Assembly (NCBI RefSeq): GCF_000183405.1
Contig: NC_014758.1
Location: 930,001 to 994,000 of the forward strand
DNA length: 64,000 bases
Origin: Calditerrivibrio nitroreducens DSM 19672
GTDB lineage: Bacteria; Chrysiogenota; Deferribacteres; Deferribacterales; Calditerrivibrionaceae
Direction: 5' to 3'
The notes under the pieces were generated by a model. That model was not told the DNA's origin. It was given only the letters and a program-made list of their open reading frames with translations, and ran no database searches. Both the position numbers and the translations under genes were made by a program. Of this stretch, positions 34,443 to 43,773 are shown piece after piece (within the stretch, counting starts at the first letter, position 1; every line of letters starts with the position of its first letter).

Positions 34443-35372
34443 TTGGGTAGAATTTTTTCTATATCTGTCAGTGAAAGGAAAGGGACTAAAAAAACAAATG
34501 TGGATACTGCCTTTATTAGAGAAGATTTTGGAATAGAAGGTGATGCCCATGCAGGTTTTATCCATAGACAGATTAGCTTTCTGGCAAAAGAGAGTATAGA
34601 AAAAATGGTAAAACTTGGGTTAAATGTAAAAAGTGGTGACTTTGCTGAGAATATTACAACAGAGGGGATCGACCTCTGTAAACTCAGAGTAGGGGATTCT
34701 ATCTTAATAAATAATATCGATTTTGTTGTTTCCCAGATAGGTAAGATATGTCATCATCGCTGTGCCATCTATTATCAGGCAGGGGACTGTATAATGCCAA
34801 AAGAGGGGATATTTGCTATAGTAAGAGGTAGTGGTGAGATCAAGGTGGGGGATCCCATTATTATCAAGCCAAAAGAATCTTTGACTGTGGGTATTATTAC
34901 GTTAAGCGATAAAGGTAGCAAAGGGGAACGGGAAGATATCACAGGAAGAGAGATTGAAAAATATATTAAAGCAAACTTTAAAACCTCTTTTATAAGAACC
35001 GAAATGATCCCGGATGAAAAAGATATTTTAGAAAATATGCTGGTGGATTTCTGTGATTTGCAGAGATTTGATCTCATAATAACAAATGGTTCAACCGGGG
35101 TTTCACCAAGAGATATTGCCCCAGATGTAACTTTAAAGGTTATAGAAAAGAGATTACCTGGTTTTGAGGAAGCTATGAGGATGGAGAGTTTCAAAAAAAC
35201 TCCAAGGGCGCTTATTTCAAGAGCTGTTTGTGGATTTAGAAGGGGTAGTTTAATAATTAACGTTCCTGGAAGTCCAAAAGGGGCAATTGAGAATCTTCAG
35301 GTGGTTTCTCCTGCAATAGAGCATACCATAGAGAAGATTCAGGGTAGTACAGTTGACTGTGCTGTGAATTAG
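34443..35372 (+). CDS. MOSC domain / molybdopterin adenylyltransferase fusion
   Basis: 309 residues. Residues 1-145 form a MOSC domain (FGIEGDAHAGFIHRQISFLA; conserved Cys in KICHHRCAIYYQAGDC), a family that binds sulfur or molybdenum cofactor. Residues 147-309 form a MogA/MoaB domain (TVGIITLSDKGSKGEREDI, NGSTGVSPRDIAPD, GFRRGSLIINVPGSPKGA) that adenylates molybdopterin before metal insertion. The fused pair implies molybdenum enzymes in this organism. TTG start with GGAGG five bases upstream. Likely first gene of the run with tmk. Confidence 0.9.
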   Translation: MGRIFSISVSERKGTKKTNVDTAFIREDFGIEGDAHAGFIHRQISFLAKESIEKMVKLGLNVKSGDFAENITTEGIDLCKLRVGDSILINNIDFVVSQIGKICHHRCAIYYQAGDCIMPKEGIFAIVRGSGEIKVGDPIIIKPKESLTVGIITLSDKGSKGEREDITGREIEKYIKANFKTSFIRTEMIPDEKDILENMLVDFCDLQRFDLIITNGSTGVSPRDIAPDVTLKVIEKRLPGFEEAMRMESFKKTPRALISRAVCGFRRGSLIINVPGSPKGAIENLQVVSPAIEHTIEKIQGSTVDCAVN

Positions 35373-35381
35373 GGTGTTTTG

Positions 35382-36026
35382 ATGAAACCTTTTTATGCTG
35401 CTATAGATGGTATAGATGGTTGTGGCAAAACAACTCAAATTAAGTTGCTTTCAGATTACCTTGCAGGATTAAATATCCCTTTTTACGTTACCAAAGAGCC
35501 TGGTGGTACAGATGTTGGGGGGATACTTCGGAAAATACTTATTTCAAAAGATTATCATGTTGAGCCGGAGACAGAGCTTTTGCTTTACTCGGCAGACAGA
35601 CTGGAGCACCAGAAGAAAGTAGTCATACCGAATATGCATAAAGGTTATTCTGTGATTTCAGATAGATTTATATCATCCACCTATGCCTATCAGGTATTTG
35701 GAAGAGGACTTGACCGTAGTTTGCTCGATTTTTTAAGGAATATATCGGTATCAATTTATCCGGATTTGACGATTATTATAGATATTGAACCGTCTGTGGC
35801 TTTGGAGAGGGCTAAAAATAGGCTCAAAAAGCATGGTTTGATGGAAAAGGAGGGGAAATTTGAGTCCCTCAACATCGATTTTTATGCAAAGGTTAGGGAT
35901 GGCTTCCTGTGGTATGCTGATAATTTCAGTAATGTGGTTGTCCTTGATGGTAATAAAAGTATTGAAAGTCTCTTTGGTGATATAAAAAATAGAATAAACG
36001 AGTTCATAAATGATATATGGGTTTGA
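35382..36026 (+). CDS. tmk: Thymidylate kinase
   Basis: 214 residues; phosphorylates dTMP. P-loop GIDGCGKTT (10-18), DR motif ISDRFISSTYAYQ and the dTMP-binding KEPGGTDVG. The ATG at 35382 with AGGGTG upstream is preferred over the TTG just before it. Overlaps the next gene by 17 bases, a common tmk-holB arrangement. Confidence 0.94.
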   Translation: MKPFYAAIDGIDGCGKTTQIKLLSDYLAGLNIPFYVTKEPGGTDVGGILRKILISKDYHVEPETELLLYSADRLEHQKKVVIPNMHKGYSVISDRFISSTYAYQVFGRGLDRSLLDFLRNISVSIYPDLTIIIDIEPSVALERAKNRLKKHGLMEKEGKFESLNIDFYAKVRDGFLWYADNFSNVVVLDGNKSIESLFGDIKNRINEFINDIWV

Positions 36027-36933
36027 TAAATATATAAAGTATTTTGATGGCATCATTAAAAACAGACGTTTTGCAAACGGATATATCTTTTATGGAACGG
36101 AGGGGATAGGGAAAAAGCTTTTCGCAAAAGAGGTTGCAAGGGTAGCACTCTGTAAAAAAGGATCCTCTTTTAATGAAAATTGTGGCTGTGAATCCTGTAT
36201 CTTAGTTAAAGCCGATAGCCATCCAGATTTGACTATCTACACAAATGAAGGTGAAAGTAGCTTTGGTATCGATGAGATTCGTGAAATATCCGAAGGCTCT
36301 TACATTTCATCATTTATGGGGGGGGATAAATTTTTTATACTGGACAATTTTCATCTATTAAAAAAGGAAGCGTGCAATGCTTTTTTGAAAACACTTGAAG
36401 AGCCTGGTGAAAATACAGTTTTTTTTCTGATAACAAGTCAACTGGATAGAATAATACCAACTATTAAGTCAAGATGTATACATTTAAGATTCAATAGATT
36501 GGGTAATGATGATATAATAAAAATTTTAAAAGAATTGGGTTATAGCGATGAGGTAATCAAAAATGTACTTGATATATCTGATGGATCTGTACTGTTTGCT
36601 TTAAAACATATAAAATATCTATTCCCTGATGAGTATGGCCGGGATAAAAAAGGTAAATTAAAGGGGATTAATGATAGTTTCAACTGGGACGACATTATGG
36701 AGCATGCATATAATATTTTAAAAATGGTTGAAAAAGATGATCTGAGATATTATATCTTATTCCTGCTTGGGAGAGTAATAGAGATATATAAACAGCGGAA
36801 AGAGTATAAATACTTAATTCTTTTTGATAATCTTATGGAGATATATAGAATGCTTGACTATAATGTAAACCTGCGTATACTAAGAGGGTATATTTTAACT
36901 AAAATTCATGGGGTTATAGGTGAAAAAATATAG
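36010..36933 (+). CDS. holB: DNA polymerase III delta prime-like clamp-loader subunit
   Basis: 307 residues. AAA+ fold with P-loop GTEGIGKK, a four-Cys zinc knuckle (C48 and the CGCESC region), the DEAD-box-like KFFILDNFHLL, and SRC motif TIKSRCIHLRF. LKTLEEPGENT is the hallmark of delta prime. Loads the sliding clamp. Overlaps tmk by 17 bases and is overlapped by the next GTG start. Confidence 0.88.
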   Translation: MIYGFDKYIKYFDGIIKNRRFANGYIFYGTEGIGKKLFAKEVARVALCKKGSSFNENCGCESCILVKADSHPDLTIYTNEGESSFGIDEIREISEGSYISSFMGGDKFFILDNFHLLKKEACNAFLKTLEEPGENTVFFLITSQLDRIIPTIKSRCIHLRFNRLGNDDIIKILKELGYSDEVIKNVLDISDGSVLFALKHIKYLFPDEYGRDKKGKLKGINDSFNWDDIMEHAYNILKMVEKDDLRYYILFLLGRVIEIYKQRKEYKYLILFDNLMEIYRMLDYNVNLRILRGYILTKIHGVIGEKI

Positions 36934-37636
36934 AGCTACTGGTGTTGCTTTCAAAAAGGCTGGGAAAGTTTATGATTTTTTAACGAATGGTGTTGAATTG
37001 AAAGTTGGTGATTTTGCCATTGTTGAAACTGAAAAAGGGGAAGATATCGCTGTGGTGGTTTATCCTGATAGGGAGATAGAGGTTCCGGATGAACAGGTGA
37101 TGAAAAATATTCTGAGAAAAGCCACTGAAGAAGATTTAAAGAGGGCTTCGGATAACCGAAAGGATGAGCCGGAGGCTTTTAAGGAATGTAAAAAGCTCGT
37201 TAAAGAACATGGACTTCCTATGAAGTTGCTAAGGGCTGAATATACACTTGATAGAAAAAAGTTGACTTTTTATTTTACTGCAGATGGTCGAATAGATTTT
37301 AGGCAGCTTGTGAAAGATCTGGCAAGGGTATTTAAAACAAGAATAGAGATGAGACAGGTGGGAATCAGGGATGCGACGAAGATCCTTGGTGGTTTTGGGA
37401 TTTGCGGTAGAGACCTCTGTTGTGCGACTTTTTTGCGACATTTCGATAATATTTCAATAAAAATGGCAAAAGATCAGAATTTGTTGTTAAACCCTTCAAA
37501 AATCTCAGGTATCTGTGGAAGACTTATGTGTTGTCTTATGTATGAGAAAGATCTCTATGATGAACAGGTGGCAGACGGAACAGAGTTTGTAGAGCTTAAA
37601 GATATTATAGATGATAATACTGGAGGAAATATATGA
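36920..37636 (+). CDS. PSP1-domain protein (RicT/YaaT-like)
   Basis: 238 residues. Typical of the PSP1 family next to holB: FGICGRDLCCATFLRHF and ISGICGRLMCCLMYE, six to seven conserved cysteines. In Bacillus the homologue YaaT (RicT) acts with RicA and RicF in RNase Y control and binds 4Fe-4S clusters. Here partners are not seen. GTG start, overlapping holB by 14 bases. ATGA overlap with metG. Confidence 0.88.
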   Translation: MKKYRATGVAFKKAGKVYDFLTNGVELKVGDFAIVETEKGEDIAVVVYPDREIEVPDEQVMKNILRKATEEDLKRASDNRKDEPEAFKECKKLVKEHGLPMKLLRAEYTLDRKKLTFYFTADGRIDFRQLVKDLARVFKTRIEMRQVGIRDATKILGGFGICGRDLCCATFLRHFDNISIKMAKDQNLLLNPSKISGICGRLMCCLMYEKDLYDEQVADGTEFVELKDIIDDNTGGNI

Positions 37637-39543
37637 ATAAACCAACTTTTTACGTCACTACACCTATTTACTACGTAAATGACGTGCCTCATATCGGACA
37701 TGCATATACCACCGTTGCTGCCGACGTAATTAGTAGATATAAGAGACTGTCGGGGTATGATGTTTTTTTTCTGACCGGTACCGATGAGCATGGTCAAAAG
37801 ATAGAGATGGCGGCGGAAAAACAGGGGATTACTCCAAAACAACTGGCGGATAAAGTGGTGGAAAGGTTCAAAAATTTATGGATAAAGCTGAATATTTCTT
37901 ACGATAAATTTATAAGAACAACGGATGATTATCATAAAAAGTCTGTCCAATACATTTTTAAAAAGATGATGGATAATGGGGATATCTATCAAGGGGAATA
38001 TGAGGGGTGGTATTGTACCCCCTGTGAAACATATTGGACTGAGACGCAACTTCTGGATGGTAATTGCTGTCCTTCCTGTCGAAGAGAGACGACGAGATTA
38101 AAAGAGCCGAGCTATTTTTTTAAGATGTCAAAATATCAGGATGCACTTTTGAAGCATATTGAGGAGAATCCTGACTTTATAAAGCCTGCATCCAGAAGAA
38201 ATGAGATTATATCTTTTATAAAAGAGGGTCTACGGGATCTTTCCGTTAGTCGTGTCTCTTTTAAATGGGGTGTACAGGTTCCTGATGATCCAAAACATGT
38301 GATATATGTATGGATTGACGCACTTACCAATTATATATCTGCCCTTGGTTATCCAAACGAAGATGATCTTTTTGGTAAATACTGGCCTGCGGATTTCCAT
38401 ATCGTGGGTAAAGATATATTACGTTTTCATACCGTTTACTGGCCCACCATGCTTATGAGTATTGGGGTACCGCTTCCAAAATCTGTCTTTGCACATGGGT
38501 GGTGGACTGTGGAGGGACAGAAGATGTCAAAATCGCTTGGAAATGCTATTGATCCAAACTGGCTTGTGGATAAGTTTGGGGTTGATCAGATTAGGTATTT
38601 CCTGATGAGGGAGGTGCCATTTGGTCTTGATGGTGATTTCTCCTTTAAGGCATTGATACACAGAATAAATGGGGATCTGTCAAACGATCTCGGCAATCTA
38701 CTAAACCGAACTCTTGGAATGTTGAATAGATATTTTGATGGAGTGGTTCAGCCGTATGTTGTGGGTGACCCGGAGGATGATAGAATTGCAGAATTGATCG
38801 TCAGTACTTTCAAAGAGATGGATAAAAATCTTCAGGATTTAGCTTTTAATAAAGCTCTTGGAACTATTTGGGAGCTTGTATCTGCACTCAATAAGTTTAT
38901 CGATACAATGGCACCATGGAATCTTGCAAAAGATCCTTCAAAAAGAGATCGGCTTGGTTCTGTCCTTTATGTGGTACTGGATGGTATAAGAGCCCTTTCA
39001 CTTATGCTTTACCCATTTATGCCTAATACTGCCATTGAAATGAGAAGACAGCTGAATACTAAGAGGGAGATCTATAAATCCACCTTTGAGGAGCTTTGTA
39101 AAGTAAGAGTTCTGGAATCAGGACAAAAGATTGGAGAAGTAAAACAGCTTTTCCCAAGAATTGATGAAGAAAATTTGCAGCTTGAGATAAAAAAAGAGAA
39201 TGAAGAAACAAAGCATGCGGAATTGGTGGACTATGATTATTTCTCAAAATTAGAACTTAGGGCTGGTAAGATATTGACTGCCGAGAAAGTGGAAAAATCT
39301 GAAAAACTTTTGAAATTGAAGGTGGATTTAGGTAGCGAACAGAGACAGATTATTGCAGGTATAGCAAAAAGTTATGATCCTAAGGATCTGGTTGGCAAGA
39401 CGGTTGCCATTGTGGCTAATCTCAAACCAGCAAAGCTTATGGGACTTATTTCGGAGGGAATGGTTTTGGCGGCCACCAGCGGTGATAGACATTATATATT
39501 GGAGTTGCCAGAAGATGTTAAGCCGGGGAGTGTAATTAAGTGA
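37633..39543 (+). CDS. metG: Methionyl-tRNA synthetase
   Basis: 636 residues. Class I signature HIGH at 20-23 and KMSKS at 297-301. Zinc-binding cysteines C128, C131, C145/C146 and C149. C-terminal residues from about 535 (YFSKLELRAGKILTAEKV) form a tRNA-binding/dimerisation domain. ATGA overlap with the PSP1 gene and GTGA overlap with tatD. Confidence 0.97.
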   Translation: MNKPTFYVTTPIYYVNDVPHIGHAYTTVAADVISRYKRLSGYDVFFLTGTDEHGQKIEMAAEKQGITPKQLADKVVERFKNLWIKLNISYDKFIRTTDDYHKKSVQYIFKKMMDNGDIYQGEYEGWYCTPCETYWTETQLLDGNCCPSCRRETTRLKEPSYFFKMSKYQDALLKHIEENPDFIKPASRRNEIISFIKEGLRDLSVSRVSFKWGVQVPDDPKHVIYVWIDALTNYISALGYPNEDDLFGKYWPADFHIVGKDILRFHTVYWPTMLMSIGVPLPKSVFAHGWWTVEGQKMSKSLGNAIDPNWLVDKFGVDQIRYFLMREVPFGLDGDFSFKALIHRINGDLSNDLGNLLNRTLGMLNRYFDGVVQPYVVGDPEDDRIAELIVSTFKEMDKNLQDLAFNKALGTIWELVSALNKFIDTMAPWNLAKDPSKRDRLGSVLYVVLDGIRALSLMLYPFMPNTAIEMRRQLNTKREIYKSTFEELCKVRVLESGQKIGEVKQLFPRIDEENLQLEIKKENEETKHAELVDYDYFSKLELRAGKILTAEKVEKSEKLLKLKVDLGSEQRQIIAGIAKSYDPKDLVGKTVAIVANLKPAKLMGLISEGMVLAATSGDRHYILELPEDVKPGSVIK

Positions 39544-40391
39544 TAATTGAAAAATTAGACTCTGATAATTATAGATTTTTTCAGGATGAGCTAAAATTTA
39601 TCAGAGAAAGTGGCCTTTCCTTCACGGACACCCATGCCCATCTTCATTTTGAAGAATTTAAAGATACAGACAGATTTGTGAAATCTGCTCTGGAAAATGG
39701 TGTAAAAAAAATAGTTACCATTGGAATAGACCTTGACGACTCAATAAAGGCAAAAGAAATTTCAGAAAAATACGAAAATGTCTATTATACGCTGGGTTTT
39801 CATCCACATGATGCGAAAAAGTTTTCAAAAGATCTGCTCGTGGAGTTTCAAAAATATGTAACCGATAAAAAGATGCTGGCAATAGGTGAGATAGGGCTTG
39901 ATTTTTATCGGAATTTATCAGATACGGAGGTTCAGATAAAGGTTTTTGAGTATATGCTGGAATTTGCCAGGATAAACAGAAAACCGATAATCATTCACAA
40001 TAGAGATGCTTCAGATAAAGTTTCTGAAGTTATAGATTCTATTCTTGATGCAGATGAAAGAATTGGGATTATACATTGTTTTAATGGCGATAAAAAATTT
40101 TTAAAATGGGCTCTGGATAAAGGTTTTTTTGTATCCTACGCCGGTCCAATTACATTTAAAAAAGAGGATGAGTTAAGAGATACTCTAAAATATGTTCCGA
40201 TTGATAGAGTATTTGTGGAAACCGATTGTCCTTATCTTACACCTTCACCTATGCGTGGAAAGATGAATGAGCCTGCGTATGTGATTTTTAATGCTTATAC
40301 TATTTCAAGAGTTAAAGAAATCAGTTTATTTAAACTTGCAGAAGTGATGGAAAAAAGCTTTATAAATCTTTTTGGTGAAGTGTATGAGTAA
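39540..40391 (+). CDS. tatD: TatD-family metal-dependent hydrolase
   Basis: 283 residues. Metal ligands H32 and H34 in DTHAHLHFEEF, E in GEIGLDFYR, H in IIHNRDA and IHCFNGD, and D in VETDCPYLTPSPMRGK. Family members are 3'-5' DNases or deacylases. An extra N-terminal stretch of about 28 residues precedes the domain. GTG start overlapping the metG stop. Confidence 0.92.
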   Translation: MIIEKLDSDNYRFFQDELKFIRESGLSFTDTHAHLHFEEFKDTDRFVKSALENGVKKIVTIGIDLDDSIKAKEISEKYENVYYTLGFHPHDAKKFSKDLLVEFQKYVTDKKMLAIGEIGLDFYRNLSDTEVQIKVFEYMLEFARINRKPIIIHNRDASDKVSEVIDSILDADERIGIIHCFNGDKKFLKWALDKGFFVSYAGPITFKKEDELRDTLKYVPIDRVFVETDCPYLTPSPMRGKMNEPAYVIFNAYTISRVKEISLFKLAEVMEKSFINLFGEVYE

Positions 40392-40746
40392 AATACTACT
40401 TGTGGAAGATGACAAATACAGTGCTGGTGGTCTTATAGATCTTTTTACCTCTGAGGGGTATGAGGTGGATCATGCTTTGAATGGGAAATCTGCGTTTGAG
40501 CTTTTGAAAGAAAATCAGTATAATTTGATCATCACTGATATAATGATGCCGGAGCTGGATGGGATAAAATTCTTGCACCGCATACGTGCTATTGGAGTTG
40601 ATACACCGGTTATAGTGATTACAGCCTATGATACGACTGAAAACATAATGGCTGTCTATGAGCTTGGTGCCGTTGAAATACTGGAAAAACCTTTTGATAT
40701 AGACGATTTTTTGAAGTTGGTTCAAGATTTGTTAAATGGTGAATAG
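40384..40746 (+). CDS. Single-domain response regulator
   Basis: 120 residues, receiver domain only. Phosphoacceptor D52 in IITDIMMPELDG, acidic pair E8-D9/D10, conserved Thr in VITAYD and Lys in LEKPFD. No output domain and no kinase gene next to it. The ATG at 40384 with GGTGA five bases upstream is preferred; an in-frame start at 40372 is inside tatD. Overlaps tatD by eight bases. Role unknown; it is not the flagellar CheY, which is at 49747. Confidence 0.88.
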   Translation: MSKILLVEDDKYSAGGLIDLFTSEGYEVDHALNGKSAFELLKENQYNLIITDIMMPELDGIKFLHRIRAIGVDTPVIVITAYDTTENIMAVYELGAVEILEKPFDIDDFLKLVQDLLNGE

Positions 40747-40836
40747 TAGGAGTAAAATTAATATTTTAATGTTAACATTTTAACGTAGAATTTATTGGTC
40801 TTTAATATATGTTTTAGATAAAAGCTGCTTTTTTAG

Positions 40837-40865
40837 TTGTTTTTTGTTTGGATATTAATTATAAT
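40837..40865 (+). promoter_or_regulatory. Possible promoter of the universal stress protein gene
   Basis: TTGTTT (40837-40842), 17-base spacer, perfect TATAAT (40860-40865). Upstream, the 12-base palindrome AATGTTAACATT is at 40768-40779. Confidence 0.45.
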
Positions 40866-40887
40866 ATAAAAAAAATGGGGGTTTATT

Positions 40888-41355
40888 ATGATTGAGATTA
40901 AGAAGATTTTAGTTCCCACAGATTTTTCAGAAACCTCAAGGTATGCTATGCAATATGCCATCAATTTTGCAAAATCCTTCAATGCTGAGCTTGAGATTGT
41001 GCATGTTATCTTTGATGAGAGTCAGATTGTGGCGTTTTATCTACCTCAGGTTACCTTTCAAAATCTGGATCAGGAACTTGAAGAGTCTGCAAAAAAACAG
41101 ATGGAAGATTTTATTAATTCATTCCCTGAACTAAACGAGGTCAGGTATTCCACAAAGATGCTTAAAGGAACCGCATTTGTTGAGATAATAAGTGAAGCTA
41201 AGGCATATAATGCAGATATTATTGTAATAGGGACCCATGGTAGAACAGGGATTGAACATGTATTGTTTGGTAGCACAGCTGAAAAGGTGGTTAGAAAGGC
41301 ACCCTGTCCTGTATTCACAGTAAAACCTAAGAATTTTAATTTCAGATTGCCATAA
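40888..41355 (+). CDS. Universal stress protein (UspA family)
   Basis: 155 residues. ILVPTDFSETSRYAMQYA at the N terminus and the ATP-binding signature GTHGRTGIEHVLFGSTAEKV (G-2x-G-9x-G-S). Cytoplasmic, usually stress- or energy-responsive. GGGGG before the ATG. Followed after nine bases by a tautomerase gene, likely co-transcribed. Confidence 0.92.
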   Translation: MIEIKKILVPTDFSETSRYAMQYAINFAKSFNAELEIVHVIFDESQIVAFYLPQVTFQNLDQELEESAKKQMEDFINSFPELNEVRYSTKMLKGTAFVEIISEAKAYNADIIVIGTHGRTGIEHVLFGSTAEKVVRKAPCPVFTVKPKNFNFRLP

Positions 41356-41364
41356 GGGGTGATT

Positions 41365-41565
41365 ATGCCACTTGTAAGAATAGAATTGTGGGCCGGCAAA
41401 AGCAAAGATCTAAAAGATGCAATTTCAAAAGATGTAACAGATGTTCTTGTGAAACACCTGGGGTGTCCTCCGGAAGGTGTTACGATAGTATTTGATGAAA
41501 GACCAAAATCTGATTGGTATACAGCAGGTAAATCCCACGTTGAACTTCATCCGGATAAAAAATAG
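41365..41565 (+). CDS. 4-oxalocrotonate tautomerase-like protein
   Basis: 66 residues. The ATG at 41365 is decisive: the next codon is Pro, which becomes the N-terminal catalytic base after removal of Met (MPLVRIELW). A GTG at 41359 would spoil this. GVTIVFDERPKSDWYTAGKS fits the family. Substrate unknown. Confidence 0.88.
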   Translation: MPLVRIELWAGKSKDLKDAISKDVTDVLVKHLGCPPEGVTIVFDERPKSDWYTAGKSHVELHPDKK

Positions 41566-41570
41566 TTTTT

Positions 41571-41596
41571 AAGAGGGGGATTTCCCCTCTTTTTTG
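41571..41596 (+). terminator. Intrinsic terminator
   Basis: AAGAGGGG (41571-41578) pairs with CCCCTCTT (41584-41591) around GATTT and runs into T residues. Closes the usp-tautomerase transcript and separates it from the flagellar operon. Confidence 0.9.
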
Positions 41597-41691
41597 TTGG
41601 AATAATATAAGATTTTTATGGATAAATTTTAAAAATTATAATATATATCATTAATTAAGGCACTAATAAAAAATATTTTGTAAAGGGGTAG

Positions 41692-43773
41692 ATGGCAAAC
41701 GAAGGGATACTTACCCAGATAAGTAAGAGGCTTGATCTTTTTGTACCCGTTGCGGTCATCGGTATTATTTTAGTTATGATATTACCGGTGCATCCATTTT
41801 TGCTGGATATCTTTTTGACGTTGAGCATCAGTTTATCCGTTATGATCCTTTTTGTATCTATATATGTTGAGGATACTCTTGATTTTTCTACATTTCCATC
41901 TGTTTTACTGATTGTGACATTATTCCGTCTTGCTCTAAACATAGCCACCACCAGAAGAATTCTGCTTTATGGGGCTGAAGGGGAGGATGCCGCAGGTTCT
42001 GTGATCATGGCATTCGGTCAGTTTGTGGTTGGTGGTGATTTTGTTGTGGGACTTATCATATTTATAATCCTGGTTATTATAAATTTTGTAGTTATTACAA
42101 AAGGTTCTGGTAGAGTTGCTGAAGTGGCTGCAAGGTTTACACTGGATGCTATGCCGGGTAAACAGATGAGTATAGATGCCGACCTTAATGCGGGTATCAT
42201 AGATGATAAAACCGCCCGTAGATTGAGGGAAGAGCTTCAGAAAAAAGCTGATTTTTATGGAGCAATGGATGGTGCCAGTAAATTTGTCAGAGGGGATGCA
42301 GTTGCTGGTCTTTTGATAACGTTTATCAACATAATAGCTGGCCTTATCATAGGTGTTGTGAAGTTTGGTATGCCCATCTCTGAAGCATCCAAAAGGTTTA
42401 CTATTCTTACTGTGGGGGATGGCCTTGTTAGTCAGATACCTGCTCTGATAGTTTCTACAGCTGCAGGTATAATTGTCACCAGATCAGGTGAGGACAAAGA
42501 GCTCAATTTGAATTTAGTTGACCAAATGTTCAAGAGCTATAAGGTGCTGAGGCTTTCCGGGTATGTACTACTATTTTTAGGGCTTATTCCAGGGTTACCC
42601 AAGATCTCTTTTTTCATAATTGGCGGTTTATTAATTGGAATAAGCTATTCTGTTAAAAGTGCCAAAGTGGTGTCTGAAAAACAGGAAGAAAAAGCTGAAG
42701 ATAAAGGTAAAACTGAAGCCACTGAAGATGAAGATGTGAAAAGCTTGCTTGAGATGGATGTCATGGAGCTGGAGATAGGATTTAATCTCATATCCCTCGT
42801 GGATCCAGCCCAGGGGGGGACTTTGTTAAATAGAATAAAATCTGTAAGAAGACAGATAGCCCTTGAAATGGGTTTTATAGTTCCACCTATAAGGATAAGG
42901 GATAATTTACAGCTTGAATCGAATAGCTATGTAATCTTAATAAAAGGTGTCAAAATAGTTACCGGTAGTGTTATGATAGGGAAATATTTGGCAATGGCTG
43001 GGGATGGTGATTTGAGTCAGATAAATGGTATCCCCACCAAAGAGCCTGCATTTGGTATAGATGCAAAATGGGTGGATGAAGAGGAGAAGGAAAGGGCTGT
43101 TCTGGAAGGTTTTACCGTAGTGGATCCTACGACAGTCATCGTTACTCATCTAACTGAGGTGATAAAATCAAACGCCCATGAGATTGTGGGTCGACAGGAG
43201 CTCATGGAGCTTCTGGATAAGGTAAAAGAGAAATCGGCAAAACTTGTGGATGATTTAATACCCAACATCCTTGATCTTGGCTCTGTACATCGTGTTATCT
43301 TGAATCTCTTAAAGGAAAGGGTTTCGATAAGGAACCTCCCCACAATTCTTGAAACACTTGCCACATATGGTGTTCAAAATAAAGATGTGGATCTTTTGAC
43401 TGAAAGGGTTAGATACGTTTTGAGAAGACAGATTACAGAGTCTATACTTGCTCCGGATGGTACTCTATATCTTTTTACTCTCAATTCTCAGCTGGAGCAA
43501 TTACTTGCCAAGAATATTCAAATGACTGAGGATGGTAGAGAGATCGTTATGGATCCAAGTATCGCCCAGAAGATTTTAAGTGCCATTATAGGTAAAGTAG
43601 ATGAGGTTACTTCTAAAGGGATTCCTGCAAATCTCGTCATCTCACCACCGATACGGATTGCATTTAGAAGATTCGTGGAAAAATTTGTAAAAAATATAAA
43701 TATCATATCTCATAATGAGATTGCTGATAATGTAAGGATTGAATCTTTGGGGTCGCTGGAGATTGAGCTATGA
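41692..43773 (+). CDS. flhA: Flagellar export apparatus protein FlhA
   Basis: 693 residues. N-terminal half with about eight membrane segments, including the conserved DALPGKQMSIDADLN-like loop (here LDAMPGKQMSIDADLNAGI, about 150-168) and the FHIPEP-region; C-terminal cytoplasmic domain from about 330. Forms the export gate of the flagellar type III secretion system. AAAGGGG precedes the ATG. A TATAAT at 41637-41642 may belong to its promoter but lacks a clear -35. First gene of the flagellar run; ATGA overlap with flhF. Confidence 0.96.
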   Translation: MANEGILTQISKRLDLFVPVAVIGIILVMILPVHPFLLDIFLTLSISLSVMILFVSIYVEDTLDFSTFPSVLLIVTLFRLALNIATTRRILLYGAEGEDAAGSVIMAFGQFVVGGDFVVGLIIFIILVIINFVVITKGSGRVAEVAARFTLDAMPGKQMSIDADLNAGIIDDKTARRLREELQKKADFYGAMDGASKFVRGDAVAGLLITFINIIAGLIIGVVKFGMPISEASKRFTILTVGDGLVSQIPALIVSTAAGIIVTRSGEDKELNLNLVDQMFKSYKVLRLSGYVLLFLGLIPGLPKISFFIIGGLLIGISYSVKSAKVVSEKQEEKAEDKGKTEATEDEDVKSLLEMDVMELEIGFNLISLVDPAQGGTLLNRIKSVRRQIALEMGFIVPPIRIRDNLQLESNSYVILIKGVKIVTGSVMIGKYLAMAGDGDLSQINGIPTKEPAFGIDAKWVDEEEKERAVLEGFTVVDPTTVIVTHLTEVIKSNAHEIVGRQELMELLDKVKEKSAKLVDDLIPNILDLGSVHRVILNLLKERVSIRNLPTILETLATYGVQNKDVDLLTERVRYVLRRQITESILAPDGTLYLFTLNSQLEQLLAKNIQMTEDGREIVMDPSIAQKILSAIIGKVDEVTSKGIPANLVISPPIRIAFRRFVEKFVKNINIISHNEIADNVRIESLGSLEIEL

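Noticed and set aside
41640-41692. Sigma54-type promoter before flhA
   Set aside because: A GGCAC occurs at about 41665 but no TGC element follows at the required distance.
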